A stretch of 64,000 nt of DNA. It comes from Floridanema evergladense. GTDB lineage: Bacteria > Cyanobacteriota > Cyanobacteriia > Cyanobacteriales > Aerosakkonemataceae. The DNA is taken from the NCBI RefSeq assembly GCF_041929205.1, contig NZ_JBHFNT010000305.1, one strand, 5' to 3'. Below, piece by piece: positions 23,055 to 32,757 of the stretch. The position numbers and the translations under genes are program-made. How positions within the stretch are numbered: position 1 is the first letter of the stretch; each line of letters starts with the position of its first letter. The notes under the pieces were generated by a model. It saw nothing but the letters and a program-made list of their open reading frames with translations, was not told where the DNA came from and did no database searches.

Positions 23055-23978
23055 TCAAGCAAATTTTTTAGTTAACCACTGCAAATCTTTCCTTAACTCT
23101 CGTAGAAAAGCTTCCCACCACCCGCCATTTTTTAAAGGAAATAAATCCTGATAGGGATGGAAAATTCTCGCGCCCCTCTTAGAATTTAATTGCCTAAATA
23201 TAGATATTAACGAAACATTAGTTCTTGATGCAGACAGAGAAGGAGAATTGAATTTCGATCGCAGCATATTAATAAATCTTTTTACAGGCTGCTTATTGTG
23301 ATTGTAAACTGGATCGCAATCTAACCACCAAGCATTAAAAGGATGGTTTTCACAAAAAGGAATTCCAAAGATTTGCGCGTACATCGGAATTCGATATTCA
23401 ATAAATCCTAACTCTGGTTGCTCTACACTTGAATATTTGTCAAGAAAAACTCTTGGTAAAGCTATGACAATAAATATACAACCTAATGGGTCGAAGCTAT
23501 AATTATATGTCTGTTGGACATATTCTAAAAATGTTAGATATTTTTGTCTATGCTCTGGAATTCTTGGAGTTACCCACAGCCAATCTTTTTCTACCTCTTT
23601 AATAGGTCTAAGTCCTGAGAGCAGAATTTCATCTTTTTTGAGCATGGAGAACAGTTTCTCAATTTCTCCAAATACCAACATATCCCATTGGACAATTACG
23701 ATCGTATCCCAAGTTAAATGCTGACCCCGCTTCACATACCAGTCAGTTAATAGTAAATCTCCCTGTAGCCACTTCCATTGTGAGTCTTGGTTTCCAGTGA
23801 AAACATAAAAATCATCTAGATATTCGCCCAATACTACTTTGTACTTTTCTGCGGTTGATACATTTCCTCCATACAATCCATAAATAGGAATTGTTGGATT
23901 GTACTTGCGAATTAGTTCTAGACGGTTTTGGCAAATTTCTGTTTCTTTATAAAACCAGAACAATATCGCTAACTTCAT
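23055..23978 (-). CDS. Putative glycosyltransferase-like protein of unknown family
   Basis: A 307-residue soluble protein. It begins with a Rossmann-like strand (KLAILFWFYK) followed by NRLELIRKYNPTIPIYGLYGG, and has an acidic motif in VIVQWDMLVFGE (about residues 90-101), the place where GT-A enzymes have their nucleotide-metal Asp. A conserved Trp/Pro-rich C-terminal half follows. I cannot assign a Pfam family with confidence. It lies among GT4 and GT87 genes, with 84 bases to the next gene, so a role in glycan assembly is the best reading. Confidence 0.5.
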   Translation of the reverse strand: MKLAILFWFYKETEICQNRLELIRKYNPTIPIYGLYGGNVSTAEKYKVVLGEYLDDFYVFTGNQDSQWKWLQGDLLLTDWYVKRGQHLTWDTIVIVQWDMLVFGEIEKLFSMLKKDEILLSGLRPIKEVEKDWLWVTPRIPEHRQKYLTFLEYVQQTYNYSFDPLGCIFIVIALPRVFLDKYSSVEQPELGFIEYRIPMYAQIFGIPFCENHPFNAWWLDCDPVYNHNKQPVKRFINMLRSKFNSPSLSASRTNVSLISIFRQLNSKRGARIFHPYQDLFPLKNGGWWEAFLRELRKDLQWLTKKFA

Positions 23979-24062
23979 TAGTCATCTCCTAAGTTAAATG
24001 GAAGTAGCCTCAAACCATTTCGGTTGAAAATAATTTATTGCGACTTTTAGTTGTACTTTTCT

Positions 24063-25190
24063 CTAGTTACATATTTTAATTTTAGGGTCAACACCTAAAA
24101 TGCTCAGGTATTTTTGAGTTGCTGTTTCTAGGGTAAATTGATCGAGCCAACTTGAATCAACTGACTTTGAATTACCAGCAAAAACTTGTAAAATGGCATC
24201 TGCCAGAGCATTACTATCACCAACAGGAACTAAGTGACCATACTTACCGCCTGCCAAGATTTCTGAAGGACCGCTCTCACAATCAGTCGAAACAACTGGT
24301 GATCCCAATGCCATAGCTTCTATTAAAACTGTTGGCAAACCTTCCCACGCCGATGACAAGACGAATACTGAAGCATTAGCCATATACGCATACGGATTCT
24401 GCGTGTAACCCGGTAAATCTACGTCATTTTCTAAATTCAATTCTTTAATTAGAGCTTCTAATTGGGGACGGTCTGGACCCCAACCTAAAATAATCAGCCG
24501 CGCTTCCTGCATTGCTCTGATTTTTGCAAAAGCACGGATTAAATTGGGAAAGTCTTTTTGTGCTTCTAATTTGCCTACGCCTAAGATAACTGGACATTTT
24601 TTTTCAGTAAGCCAAGGATGATCTACAGGCTCTGCTGCATTTGCTAACATCTCTTTTGTAATGACTGGGTTATAAATGGTTTGAATTTTATCTAGAGGCA
24701 AATGAGCAGTCTGAGCCAGGTCTTTGGCAACACCATCTGAAACAGCCACAATACCATCAGCCCAGGGGTAGAGAAGACGTGAAGCAAGAGGACTCAAGCG
24801 ATCTTTGAGCTTAGTTGCATTGCGAGTTGTTTTAGAAAGTTGGTTATGTTCTGCTACTATTAATCTTGTCTGGGAACCAGAGATAATTTTGGCTAGGACA
24901 GATATTTCATTCATGTAATGAGATGCTGAAAGTAACGCACAGGGAGGTTCCCGCCTTAAGTAGGAAACAATTCCAGGAAGAGTTTGATAAACAGTGGAAG
25001 CCTTTAGAGGTATGATTCTTGTTTCAGAAGGTAAACGCCATAAATGAGGGCTTTCTCTGTCATAATGCAACAAATCAATTTTTATACCTGACTTAACAAA
25101 ACCATGAGCCAGATTAGCTGTAATCCGCTCAATTCCTCCGCCTCCAAAAAAACCAAGGTAGAGGGCAATCCGAGAAGTTTTGTTAGACAT
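24063..25190 (-). CDS. GT4 family glycosyltransferase
   Basis: About 375 residues, a GT-B fold retaining glycosyltransferase. The N-terminal domain starts IALYLGFFGGGGIERITANLAHG, with the glycine-rich loop that contacts the donor; the C-terminal domain has VILGVGKLEAQKDFPNLIRAF and the catalytic SSAWEGLPTVLIEAMALGSPVVSTDCESGPSEI (about residues 283-315) with the EX7E pattern. The start MSNKTSRIAL at 25190 is preferred over the longer frame because GGAG lies about 10 bases upstream. It follows the ABC transporter gene on the same strand, with about 100 bases and a GC-rich hairpin between them. Confidence 0.9.
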   Translation of the reverse strand: MSNKTSRIALYLGFFGGGGIERITANLAHGFVKSGIKIDLLHYDRESPHLWRLPSETRIIPLKASTVYQTLPGIVSYLRREPPCALLSASHYMNEISVLAKIISGSQTRLIVAEHNQLSKTTRNATKLKDRLSPLASRLLYPWADGIVAVSDGVAKDLAQTAHLPLDKIQTIYNPVITKEMLANAAEPVDHPWLTEKKCPVILGVGKLEAQKDFPNLIRAFAKIRAMQEARLIILGWGPDRPQLEALIKELNLENDVDLPGYTQNPYAYMANASVFVLSSAWEGLPTVLIEAMALGSPVVSTDCESGPSEILAGGKYGHLVPVGDSNALADAILQVFAGNSKSVDSSWLDQFTLETATQKYLSILGVDPKIKICN

Positions 25191-25234
25191 TTCTTTAAGT
25201 CTCCATTTAGTTGATGTCAGTACATAACATAAAT

Positions 25235-25273
25235 GGCTCGATCGCACTTACAACCCTAAAATCCGATCGAGCC
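25235..25273. terminator. Hairpin with GGCTCGATCG arms between ABC transporter and GT4 genes
   Basis: A 10-bp perfect inverted repeat (GGCTCGATCG at 25235-25244 and its complement at 25264-25273) encloses 19 bases. It lies just past the ABC-transporter stop on the minus strand. Loop size and lack of a T-tract leave it uncertain whether it terminates, attenuates or merely reflects the HIP1-like word. Confidence 0.4.
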
Positions 25274-25289
25274 AAGAACCGTCAAAGAA

Positions 25290-27104
25290 TTAAACGTTTT
25301 GTGCTAAAACAACTTCTTGATAGCTGCCACATTTAATGATTTGGCCTTTCTGCATTTCATAAATTCGATCGCAATGTTCAACTGTTGTCAATCGGTGAGC
25401 GATAATGATCATTGTCTTTGTGCCACTCAAATCTTGAATAGCTTTGCTAATCAAGTTTTCTGTCTCGTTGTCTAAAGCAGAAGTTGCCTCATCTAAAACT
25501 AGAATTTCCCGTTCGTGATACAAAGCACGCGCAATGCCAATTCTCTGGCGCTGTCCTCCCGAAAGACGAACCCCATGTTCGCCAACCATTGTTTGTGTAC
25601 CTTCGGGTAATTGGGCAATTAAATCTGCTAGTTGGGCCGATCGAATTGCTTTATTTAACCTTTCTCGATCGATTTGATCGTCTGGTACTCCAAAGGCAAT
25701 GTTTCGTTCGATCGTGTCATCTGTCAGAAAAATTGTTTGGGGAATATAACCGATCAAATTTTGCCAGGAACGCAAAGAATTATAAACCGATGCGCCATCC
25801 ACTTGAATATCACCCGACTGCGGAATTAATAACCCTAAGAAAACATCCACTAGCGTTGTTTTTCCGGCACCAGACTTACCAATTAAGGCGATCGATTCGC
25901 CTTTTTTCAGAGTCAAGGAAACATCTGTCAGTGACTTTGAGGCAGATTCGGGATAAGTGTAATTAATGCGATCGATAAAGATTTTGTCCGTAAAGGACAT
26001 TGGCATAGTTTTGATTGGCTTTTGACGCTCAAACTTCATCCCTTTGCTAGGAATAAAACCTTGCGATATCTTCAAATAGTTAACTGCTTCTGGCTTTTCA
26101 ATTTCTTTCAAGTCCATGTACAGTCGTTCCAAGGTTGGCTTGAAGTTTCGCAGCACGCCCATATTAGACATTAATTGACTTGCAGAGGGTAAGAGGCGAA
26201 TGGAAGCGATCGCAAAAATCCCCAGAACCGAAACCAAGTCTTGCGAACGTTGCTCAAACAACAGCGAAACCGAAACCAAACCAACCACAAAGGTGATTAA
26301 CAGAGCTTCGATCGTGATTCTGGGCAAGATTTGAAATACGTGAAACAGCGTAGCGACTCTGGCAAACCGATTTACCTGACTGTTTAACTGATTCTCAAAA
26401 TACTCCTCGCAGCCAATCACTCGCGTTTCCTTCAGTCCTCCGATCGCATGATTCACGATCCTTAACATTTCTGTATTTGCATCAACACCTTCCTTACCCC
26501 AGCGAACAATTTTGTGCCTGAATAAGTGGAATGGCAAATAAGTCCCTAATAAAATTCCGATTACTGTTACGGTAGCTGCAAAATCTGTTTTCAGCAGTAA
26601 CAAAACTAAAACCACTAGCACAAACAGATTCGATATCGAACCTAGAAGCGGAATTGCTACTGAATAGCTAAAATTTTGCGATTCATTAATAATATTTTGA
26701 ATCAAATTAGCCGAGTTAGTTTTCAGATGAAATGTATAGGGCAGGAATAGATAAGTGTGCAGCAGTCTGAGACGGAGTTTCACCTGTTGCGTAAAGCAAA
26801 AGTGAAATACATATCTCTGAATTTGGTAATAAAAAAAAGATTTTAAGTAAAAGATGATGATGATTATTAGCCCTAATAACCCGATAAACTGGCTGGTACT
26901 TTTTAGTTCCAAAGCTCTGTAGGTGTTGGCTAGAAAGACATTTTTATAAATCAGTGTCGGATTTGTTGCCAAGCCCATAAATGGCCCAACTAATCCAATC
27001 CCCAGAGCATCCATGAGTGATACTGTGAGGAAAGCAAATAGTAGCAGTATAAGTTCAAATTTTTTCGCAGAGATAACGTATAAAAACCTTGACAAATAGT
27101 TCAT
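25290..27104 (-). CDS. ABC transporter, fused permease/ATPase, PglK-like lipid-linked oligosaccharide flippase candidate
   Basis: A 604-residue half transporter. Residues about 1-310 form six membrane helices. The ATPase domain has Walker A GKSGAGKTT (about 405-413), signature LSGGQRQR (about 511-518), Walker B ILVLDEATSALD (about 531-542) and the switch His in IIAHRL (about 566-571), so it should be active. The permease opening MNYLSRFLYVISAKKF with an amphipathic stretch is like PglK. In the polysaccharide context a role in flipping undecaprenyl-linked glycans across the membrane is likely, although drug export cannot be ruled out. Upstream is a GT4 gene about 120 bases away. Confidence 0.85.
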   Translation of the reverse strand: MNYLSRFLYVISAKKFELILLLFAFLTVSLMDALGIGLVGPFMGLATNPTLIYKNVFLANTYRALELKSTSQFIGLLGLIIIIIFYLKSFFYYQIQRYVFHFCFTQQVKLRLRLLHTYLFLPYTFHLKTNSANLIQNIINESQNFSYSVAIPLLGSISNLFVLVVLVLLLLKTDFAATVTVIGILLGTYLPFHLFRHKIVRWGKEGVDANTEMLRIVNHAIGGLKETRVIGCEEYFENQLNSQVNRFARVATLFHVFQILPRITIEALLITFVVGLVSVSLLFEQRSQDLVSVLGIFAIASIRLLPSASQLMSNMGVLRNFKPTLERLYMDLKEIEKPEAVNYLKISQGFIPSKGMKFERQKPIKTMPMSFTDKIFIDRINYTYPESASKSLTDVSLTLKKGESIALIGKSGAGKTTLVDVFLGLLIPQSGDIQVDGASVYNSLRSWQNLIGYIPQTIFLTDDTIERNIAFGVPDDQIDRERLNKAIRSAQLADLIAQLPEGTQTMVGEHGVRLSGGQRQRIGIARALYHEREILVLDEATSALDNETENLISKAIQDLSGTKTMIIIAHRLTTVEHCDRIYEMQKGQIIKCGSYQEVVLAQNV

Positions 27105-27215
27105 TGATTCTTTCCTGCTTGCAACGTGAACCAGTTAGTTAAATTCTTCTACCTCGAAATGTTTACATTTTCTCACATTACACAATTCCTGCCGAGTAGT
27201 TAGGCAAGAAATTAG

Positions 27216-27244
27216 TGCGATATGCCTACGGCACGCTACGCGAT
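27216..27244. repeat. Short dispersed repeat with ATGCCTACGGCACGCTACGC core
   Basis: The reverse-complement relative of the element at 11065-11098. It overlaps the 3' end of the GT4 gene at 27226, so part of the repeat encodes the last residues (ARSRSVP) of that protein. Confidence 0.7.
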
Positions 27245-28485
27245 CGAGCCGATGGGTTCTGGATTTCTTCGTATAAGGAAAGATGGCGACGAGCTTGAAC
27301 TTCTTTAGCAAATTCTTGCAAACTTTTTTGCCTTGCCTCAAACCGTAACTTTTGTTGACGTTCCCTGTCTTCAAGTATCCAAGCGATGCCTTTAGCTAAA
27401 TCTTCCACTTCAAAGGGGGTTGCTAGATAGCCATTTTTTTGATGATCGACGATATCTTTCAATCCAGTCCCATCAAAAGCTACTACCGGAGTTCCACAGG
27501 AAAACGCTTCGGAAGCAGTTTGACCGAAGGCTTCTTGGATTGAGGGAACGACCATTACATCTGCGGCTGAATAAATCAAAGCCAGGGAAATATCATCATG
27601 AACACGCCCCAGGTAATAAGTCTTAAACCCTAAGTCGATCGGTTTTTCCGGTTTCGAGGCCCCAAAAACCACAAGTTCTATCTGATCTGTCCAACCAGAG
27701 AGGCTAAGTCTTTGCAAAGCCGGAAGTAGAAACTGAAATCCTTTTCTATGATCTGATGTAGAATTAATAGCTCCAAAGAGAACTAGTTGTTTATCTTGGG
27801 GAAGATTCAGTAATTCACGCGCAACTTGCCGATTAATTGGTTTGTATTTCTCTGTATCCAATCCTAAAGGAATCACTTCGATCCTTCTGTTTTTGAATAA
27901 TGAGCTAGAACGGGCACAATCAGCCATCCATGAAGTTGTTGCTACAATGGTCAAATTAGCGTTTTGCCAGAATTTAGCTTTCCGATTCCACACCCAACGG
28001 GAGAGATCCGACGATCGAGAACTCTCTAACTGCGGACATTCACCGCAAGACTTTTTGTATTTTTCACAGTCCCGGTTATAGTCACATCCTCCAGTGAACG
28101 GCCACATATCATGCAGAGTCCAAACCAGAGGTTGACTAAATTTAGCCACTGTTTCGATTCGGAGATAGCCGTTGCAAACCCAGTGCAAATGAACAATGTC
28201 TGGATTGAACTGACTAACTCTCTTAGCAAGGACATCGGGAAACCACTGTGTGGAGAACATTGAAGAGTTGCACTTTGGGTAAAACCGCAACGGAAGTCCC
28301 GATATGGGAGGACTTAGCTTGGTAAGTGGCGATCCTTCAGGTATCACTGTGGGATCGGAACTGAATCTGGCGCGTACCAACATTTTAGAGTTGCAACCGA
28401 TCGATCGCAATCCATCGTGCAGCCGATAAGCAGCCCTTGCCCCTCCGTTATCGATGTCAGATGTACTTAAATGTAAAATGTCCAT
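27226..28485 (-). CDS. GT4 family glycosyltransferase, WcaC-like
   Basis: About 419 residues from MDILHLSTSDIDNGGARAAYRLHDG. It has a GT-B fold with a WTLHDMWPFTGGCDYNRDC block (about 123-141), typical of colanic-acid type enzymes, including Cys residues (CDYNRDCEKYKKSCGECPQL) that may bind a metal or form disulphides. The C-terminal domain has SIQEAFGQTASEAFSCGTPVVAF (about 313-335) with the EX7E motif. The start at 28485 is chosen because the preceding nine codons come from a tandem TTGGTCA repeat. Its C-terminal residues are encoded by a dispersed repeat. Confidence 0.9.
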   Translation of the reverse strand: MDILHLSTSDIDNGGARAAYRLHDGLRSIGCNSKMLVRARFSSDPTVIPEGSPLTKLSPPISGLPLRFYPKCNSSMFSTQWFPDVLAKRVSQFNPDIVHLHWVCNGYLRIETVAKFSQPLVWTLHDMWPFTGGCDYNRDCEKYKKSCGECPQLESSRSSDLSRWVWNRKAKFWQNANLTIVATTSWMADCARSSSLFKNRRIEVIPLGLDTEKYKPINRQVARELLNLPQDKQLVLFGAINSTSDHRKGFQFLLPALQRLSLSGWTDQIELVVFGASKPEKPIDLGFKTYYLGRVHDDISLALIYSAADVMVVPSIQEAFGQTASEAFSCGTPVVAFDGTGLKDIVDHQKNGYLATPFEVEDLAKGIAWILEDRERQQKLRFEARQKSLQEFAKEVQARRHLSLYEEIQNPSARSRSVP

Positions 28486-28565
28486 ATTTGTTGGTCGTTG
28501 ATCGTTGGTCATTGGTCATTGGTCATTGGTTATTGGCAAATGACCCCTAACTAATGACCAAGGGC
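28486..28565. repeat. Short tandem repeat, GGTCATT heptamers
   Basis: Several near-perfect copies of a 7-base unit GGTCATT (28498-28530), with complementary words (AATGACCA) nearby at 28555-28562. Placed between the GT4 and epimerase genes; similar words at 29700-29745. This is the STRR-type repeat common in filamentous cyanobacteria. Confidence 0.75.
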
Positions 28566-28573
28566 TGATAGGG

Positions 28574-29698
28574 TTATTTCTTGGCTAACAACAAACCCTT
28601 TTGCTCCATTTCGCGCAGGGATGCTTCTAGAGTAGCTTGTTCTAGTGGTTCCTGATTCAAGTACCACTTTAAGTATTGAGAAATTCCCTCTTTCAAGGAT
28701 GTGGGTGTCCAGTGTCCCAATGTGGTTTTGTATTTTTCCATGTCTGCGATCGCATGGCGTACATCTCCGACTCTGAACCGACCAGAAATAGTATACTCGG
28801 CTTTTTTGCCAATTACTTCCGCGATCGTTTCTACAACTTCGATCAATGTTACCGCTACACCGCTACCAACATTCAGGATGGTGTTCACGGGTTTTTCGTA
28901 GGTGGCGCATTCGAGCACCGCATCAGCGATATCGCCGACAAACACGAAATCTCGCGTTACCTTGCCATCTTCAAAAAGTTCTAGGCGGTTTCCTTGGACG
29001 ATCGCATTCGTAAAAATACCGATAATTCCCGTGTAAGGATTGCCCAATTCTTGCTTAGGCCCATACACATTTTGAAATCTCAAAGTTACTAAATCAATCC
29101 CCTGACTCTCACAATAAATTTGCAATAGTTGTTCTTGCCACAATTTTGTCAAACCATATACAGAGGTCGGTGTAGTTTGGTGACTTTCGTGCATTGGTAA
29201 GGATTTTAATGGCTGACCATCAGCCCCGCAAACTTCCCAAATCCCGTTTTGCAAATCTTCTACTCGTCGCCCTTGGGAATAAAGAATCGACTTACCATCT
29301 GTATAAGCGCCATCCCCGTAAACTGCACGACTGGAGGACAACACGATGCGGCGCGGTTTGTGTTCCAGGCTAGAAATCAGTTCCAACAGTTTTGCTGTTC
29401 CATTGGCATTCTGTTGTACATATCTACTGATTTCGTACATTGATTGACCTGTGCCAGTTTGCGCTGCCAAGTGAATCACTACATCTGTTCCTTCGATCGC
29501 CTCTTTGTGTTCCGCGATATCTTGAACATCTGCTTTGATACATTTAGCACGAGCTAACAACTCAGGTGCAAAATCCTTTGACCTGCGATGAACTTGTTCG
29601 TCCAAAGAATCAACAATTACAACTTCCGCATCTGATGGCATTTTTTCAATTAGCCACTTCCCAATAAAACCTGCACCACCAGTAATCAGAATTTTCAT
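28574..29698 (-). CDS. NAD(P)-dependent NDP-sugar epimerase/dehydratase (SDR, extended type)
   Basis: About 374 residues from MKILITGGAGFIGKWL. It has a Rossmann GxxGxxG (7-13), an acidic VDSLDEQ that would hold the NAD ribose, HLAAQTG (about 77-83), the Ser/Tyr/Lys triad with SSSRAVYG (about 124-131) and YGLTKLWQEQ (about 181-190). The family includes UDP-glucose 4-epimerase and UDP-glucuronate epimerases; the product cannot be told. The upstream 23 codons of the longer frame are rejected because homology begins at MKIL. It sits directly downstream of a rhamnosyltransferase-like gene. Confidence 0.88.
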   Translation of the reverse strand: MKILITGGAGFIGKWLIEKMPSDAEVVIVDSLDEQVHRRSKDFAPELLARAKCIKADVQDIAEHKEAIEGTDVVIHLAAQTGTGQSMYEISRYVQQNANGTAKLLELISSLEHKPRRIVLSSSRAVYGDGAYTDGKSILYSQGRRVEDLQNGIWEVCGADGQPLKSLPMHESHQTTPTSVYGLTKLWQEQLLQIYCESQGIDLVTLRFQNVYGPKQELGNPYTGIIGIFTNAIVQGNRLELFEDGKVTRDFVFVGDIADAVLECATYEKPVNTILNVGSGVAVTLIEVVETIAEVIGKKAEYTISGRFRVGDVRHAIADMEKYKTTLGHWTPTSLKEGISQYLKWYLNQEPLEQATLEASLREMEQKGLLLAKK

Positions 29699-29767
29699 AA
29701 TTTTCCCATTTGTCATTAGTTGTTTGTCATTTGCCATTGGTGAAAATCTTCCCCAATCCCAATTCAA

Positions 29768-30652
29768 TTAGTAACTTTTCACGGCAAAGCGACTCATTGC
29801 TAACTCAGTGAGTTGCTTATGTTTGATTCTGAGGAACACTTTTCTCAAGAAGTAATAAGGAAAGAAAATAGTAATTTTTGCTTGTTCCAGCAGAAATGGA
29901 ATGGTTTTTTCTCCATCTTTCGGCTGCTCAGCTTTGATGGAAAAATTCTCCAAAATATTTCCTGTTGGCACTCGAAAACCTTTCCGATAAAGATTCATGT
30001 AATTGGTACCATGAACCACTTCGATCCAGGCTGGTTTACAGAATACCTTCTTTGCAGATTTACACACTTCATATAATTCTTTGTGTGGTCTACAATGCAC
30101 CGTGTTGAATGTATCAGGATTGTATTTTTCAATCAAACTAATGAAGTGACTTGCCAGTTCAAAATCGAAGTACAGCTTTCCTTCTGCGAGTTGATAGCCA
30201 AAGAAGAAGTTGACTGTCTCGCATTCTTGTTGATTGAAATTGTCCTGAATCATTTGGACATAATCTTTATGGATAGCATCATCATTATCTAACCAAGTCG
30301 TGATCAGGTATTCACAGTCAGCCGGGATATAGTTGCGAACAACTGCTCTTACTTCATCAGTAAATTGACCATAAGGGAATGGGCAGTCTAAGTAGACCGG
30401 AACGAAGTTCTTCCACTTGTTCGCGTATTCGGAAATTGTTTGTTTGAATGGCTCAGGAGTATCTACATCAAAAAAAACCAACCATTGAAAGTTTTGGTTG
30501 GATTGACTGGAAACGGATGGGAAACAATATTGGTCGAATAGTTTAAATCTCCTTTCTAGCCAAGCTGGGTCGCAACCAGGTCTAAGATCTGGGAAATTTC
30601 TGACGTTGAATTTTGTTAGAATGTAATGGCTAAACTGTCCCATTTTTACCAT
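29768..30652 (-). CDS. Putative rhamnosyltransferase-type glycosyltransferase (PF11316-like)
   Basis: A 294-residue protein. It opens with MGQFSHYILTKFNVR and has WLERRFKLFDQYCFPSV (about residues 30-46), QNFQWLVFFDVDTP (with FDVDTP as a possible donor metal motif) and TTWLDNDDAIHKDYVQ (about 118-133), the pattern of the Rhamno_transf family. It lacks membrane helices and a signal, so it acts in the cytoplasm on a lipid-linked acceptor. The substrate is inferred from the family name only. It precedes the epimerase gene on the same strand with no real gap, so the two are co-transcribed. Confidence 0.75.
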   Translation of the reverse strand: MVKMGQFSHYILTKFNVRNFPDLRPGCDPAWLERRFKLFDQYCFPSVSSQSNQNFQWLVFFDVDTPEPFKQTISEYANKWKNFVPVYLDCPFPYGQFTDEVRAVVRNYIPADCEYLITTWLDNDDAIHKDYVQMIQDNFNQQECETVNFFFGYQLAEGKLYFDFELASHFISLIEKYNPDTFNTVHCRPHKELYEVCKSAKKVFCKPAWIEVVHGTNYMNLYRKGFRVPTGNILENFSIKAEQPKDGEKTIPFLLEQAKITIFFPYYFLRKVFLRIKHKQLTELAMSRFAVKSY

Positions 30653-30856
30653 CCAGTAATTTGCTTTTTTACTTAACTTCTTTCAAGCTTTTTAGCTTGA
30701 TTTAAATGCAATATTTGTTCAGTAACTGTTAATATTTATTGCTCTCCATTAAACAATATCACATTGACATAAGCATTGTCGATTCTACTGATTATCTTTT
30801 TACAATCTTGACACTTCCTTCACATAAGCGCTATCTCTTTCATCACTAATACATAA

Positions 30857-30884
30857 GTGTGGAATCGATCGCTCGATTCCACAC
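30857..30884 (-). terminator. Perfect 12-bp hairpin downstream of GMC oxidoreductase
   Basis: GTGTGGAATCGA (30857-30868) pairs with its reverse complement at 30873-30884 around a 4-base loop. It lies 20 bases past the GMC oxidoreductase stop on the minus strand. No strict U-tract follows, so it is a likely but not proven terminator. Confidence 0.6.
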
Positions 30885-30903
30885 AAACTCACTCACTTAT
30901 GAC

Positions 30904-32541
30904 TCAGTTCATCAATGTTTTCACGCGATCGGCCACTCTGATAGACAGCGCTAGAATCGTTAGAGTTGGGTTGGAATAGCCCGCTGTTGGGAAGACTGAG
31001 CAACTAGCAATAAACAGATTCGGGATACCATGAACCTGACAGTTTGCATCCACTACGCCTTGTTTGGGATTGACGTGCATCCGAGTTGTCCCCATGTGAT
31101 GGTGCATCGCCAGTTTTTCAAATTTCAGCGGTTCGCCTTCTTTGGCAAACACTAACTGTCCGTATCCCGCTTTGGCAAATTCTTCAGCCCAAATTTCTTG
31201 AACTCTTCTAGCATTGTCAATATCAATGCGATTTAAGCGCCAATGAACTTCGGTTTTTGGTTGACCTAAGCGATCGCGCTCCGAACTAAGCATAACTCGA
31301 TTGTTAGGATCGGGAGCTTGTTCCATTTGGTAAAATATTTCAAATTCCGAGAACCGATGTTTCTCGTAAGGCAAATAAGACCAATCACCACGTTGCAAGG
31401 ATGGTAACTTCCTCACCGCAGCCCAAAATCCTGCGGCAGCAATGTAATCGGCTCCTTTTAGCGCTACACTTAACTGTTTAGACAGATCCTGGAACGATTT
31501 GCCATCACGAATGGATGAGATTAGCGATCGCAAAGCTAGAGTAGCTTCCTTTTGCTGTGGTAGCGGTCTAGGAAATATTTGTGCGCCGTTATTCATTAAT
31601 TTTTCCTGGCGCATCACTTCCTCAGTCAGTTTCACCCATCCCATAATCGGTACGCCCCTAACGGTATAAATGTCGTAGAGGGCAGTCAGTTGGAACAGTT
31701 TGCGATTAGAGGGGACAATTTTAGCACTGAGAATAGGCCGATCCATAAAATAGCGACCTACCAGATCGTTTTGGTTGCCCAGTCCGGCTGGCTGTTGCCG
31801 ATTCGATGCCAGCAATAATCGAGCGTTTTCCAATCCCCCGGTCGCTAAGATTACTACTTTTGCCTTCAACCAAATCTGTTTATTAGATAAACAAGCAATG
31901 CGGAGGCGAGTTACTGCTTGCGTACTTTCATCAGTTTCCAGTTCAACTACGTTGGCATAAAGCAGGGTGGTGATATTTTTTGATTGCTTAATCGTTTCCC
32001 GATATTCATGTGTAAAGGGTGTTTTGGAACCAAACTGACTGATCCGGGTGGTGATGCGATCGCTCGTAAAAGGCAACCGCTTGGCTTCTTTATCTTCCCA
32101 ATCTTCAGGCTCGTAAGTGTAAGGGCCAATCTTACAAAGTCGGTGCGCCCGTTCGTAATAGGGGTCTAGGTCAGTTCTATCGATCGCCCACCCGCTGTAA
32201 GGTATCCAATCTCGTTGTTCAAAATCGATCGGATCGAGGGGTATACAGCGAAAGCCCGCATCCTTGTGACTATTTGGTGCGCCCCACCAATGAGCAGCTC
32301 CACCAAACTGACGACGGCGGCCTTCATGCAAGCGGGGATAGGGGTCGCCAACGACTACTCCATCTAATAAAGATTGAGTCTCTTGATCGTAGTCAAATCC
32401 ACCACTTTCCACCAAACAAACCTGAAAATTTTGGTTAGCAAACTCCAAGGCTAAGGTGATTCCTACTGGGCCAGCACCGACAATACAAACGTGCGTTTCC
32501 AAGACTTCATCGGGTGGTAGCGATCGAGCGTCAATTATCAT
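30904..32541 (-). CDS. GMC family FAD-dependent oxidoreductase
   Basis: A 545-residue flavoprotein. The FAD-binding CIVGAGPVGITLALEFANQ (about residues 18-36) with a Glu-ended strand (LVESGG, about 43-48) and the C-terminal HHHMGTTRMHVNPKQGVVDANCQVHGIPNLFIASCSVFPTAG (about 478-519), with the catalytic HHHM and a second His-rich region, mark the GMC oxidoreductase family. It would oxidise an alcohol group of a sugar or polyol. The location next to glycan genes suggests sugar oxidation, perhaps feeding uronic or keto-sugar synthesis, but there is no direct evidence. A perfect hairpin lies downstream. Confidence 0.85.
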   Translation of the reverse strand: MIIDARSLPPDEVLETHVCIVGAGPVGITLALEFANQNFQVCLVESGGFDYDQETQSLLDGVVVGDPYPRLHEGRRRQFGGAAHWWGAPNSHKDAGFRCIPLDPIDFEQRDWIPYSGWAIDRTDLDPYYERAHRLCKIGPYTYEPEDWEDKEAKRLPFTSDRITTRISQFGSKTPFTHEYRETIKQSKNITTLLYANVVELETDESTQAVTRLRIACLSNKQIWLKAKVVILATGGLENARLLLASNRQQPAGLGNQNDLVGRYFMDRPILSAKIVPSNRKLFQLTALYDIYTVRGVPIMGWVKLTEEVMRQEKLMNNGAQIFPRPLPQQKEATLALRSLISSIRDGKSFQDLSKQLSVALKGADYIAAAGFWAAVRKLPSLQRGDWSYLPYEKHRFSEFEIFYQMEQAPDPNNRVMLSSERDRLGQPKTEVHWRLNRIDIDNARRVQEIWAEEFAKAGYGQLVFAKEGEPLKFEKLAMHHHMGTTRMHVNPKQGVVDANCQVHGIPNLFIASCSVFPTAGYSNPTLTILALSIRVADRVKTLMN

Positions 32542-32757
32542 AGTCTTCTGTATGAATAAACTGTCTTAAGGTTCTAACTACTTAACTAAAATTCCGGGAA
32601 ATGGTTCTGTACCAATTCTACGTTTATTCATTTACTTCATCAAAAAGTTGCCTGGTAGAATCGTCTATCTTTATTGAATCTTCAAAGCTCAAAGGTTCTT
32701 TGTAAAGTAAAAGTTTAAAGATACATCTCCAGAAATTAAGATCCTTTGATTCCAGAC

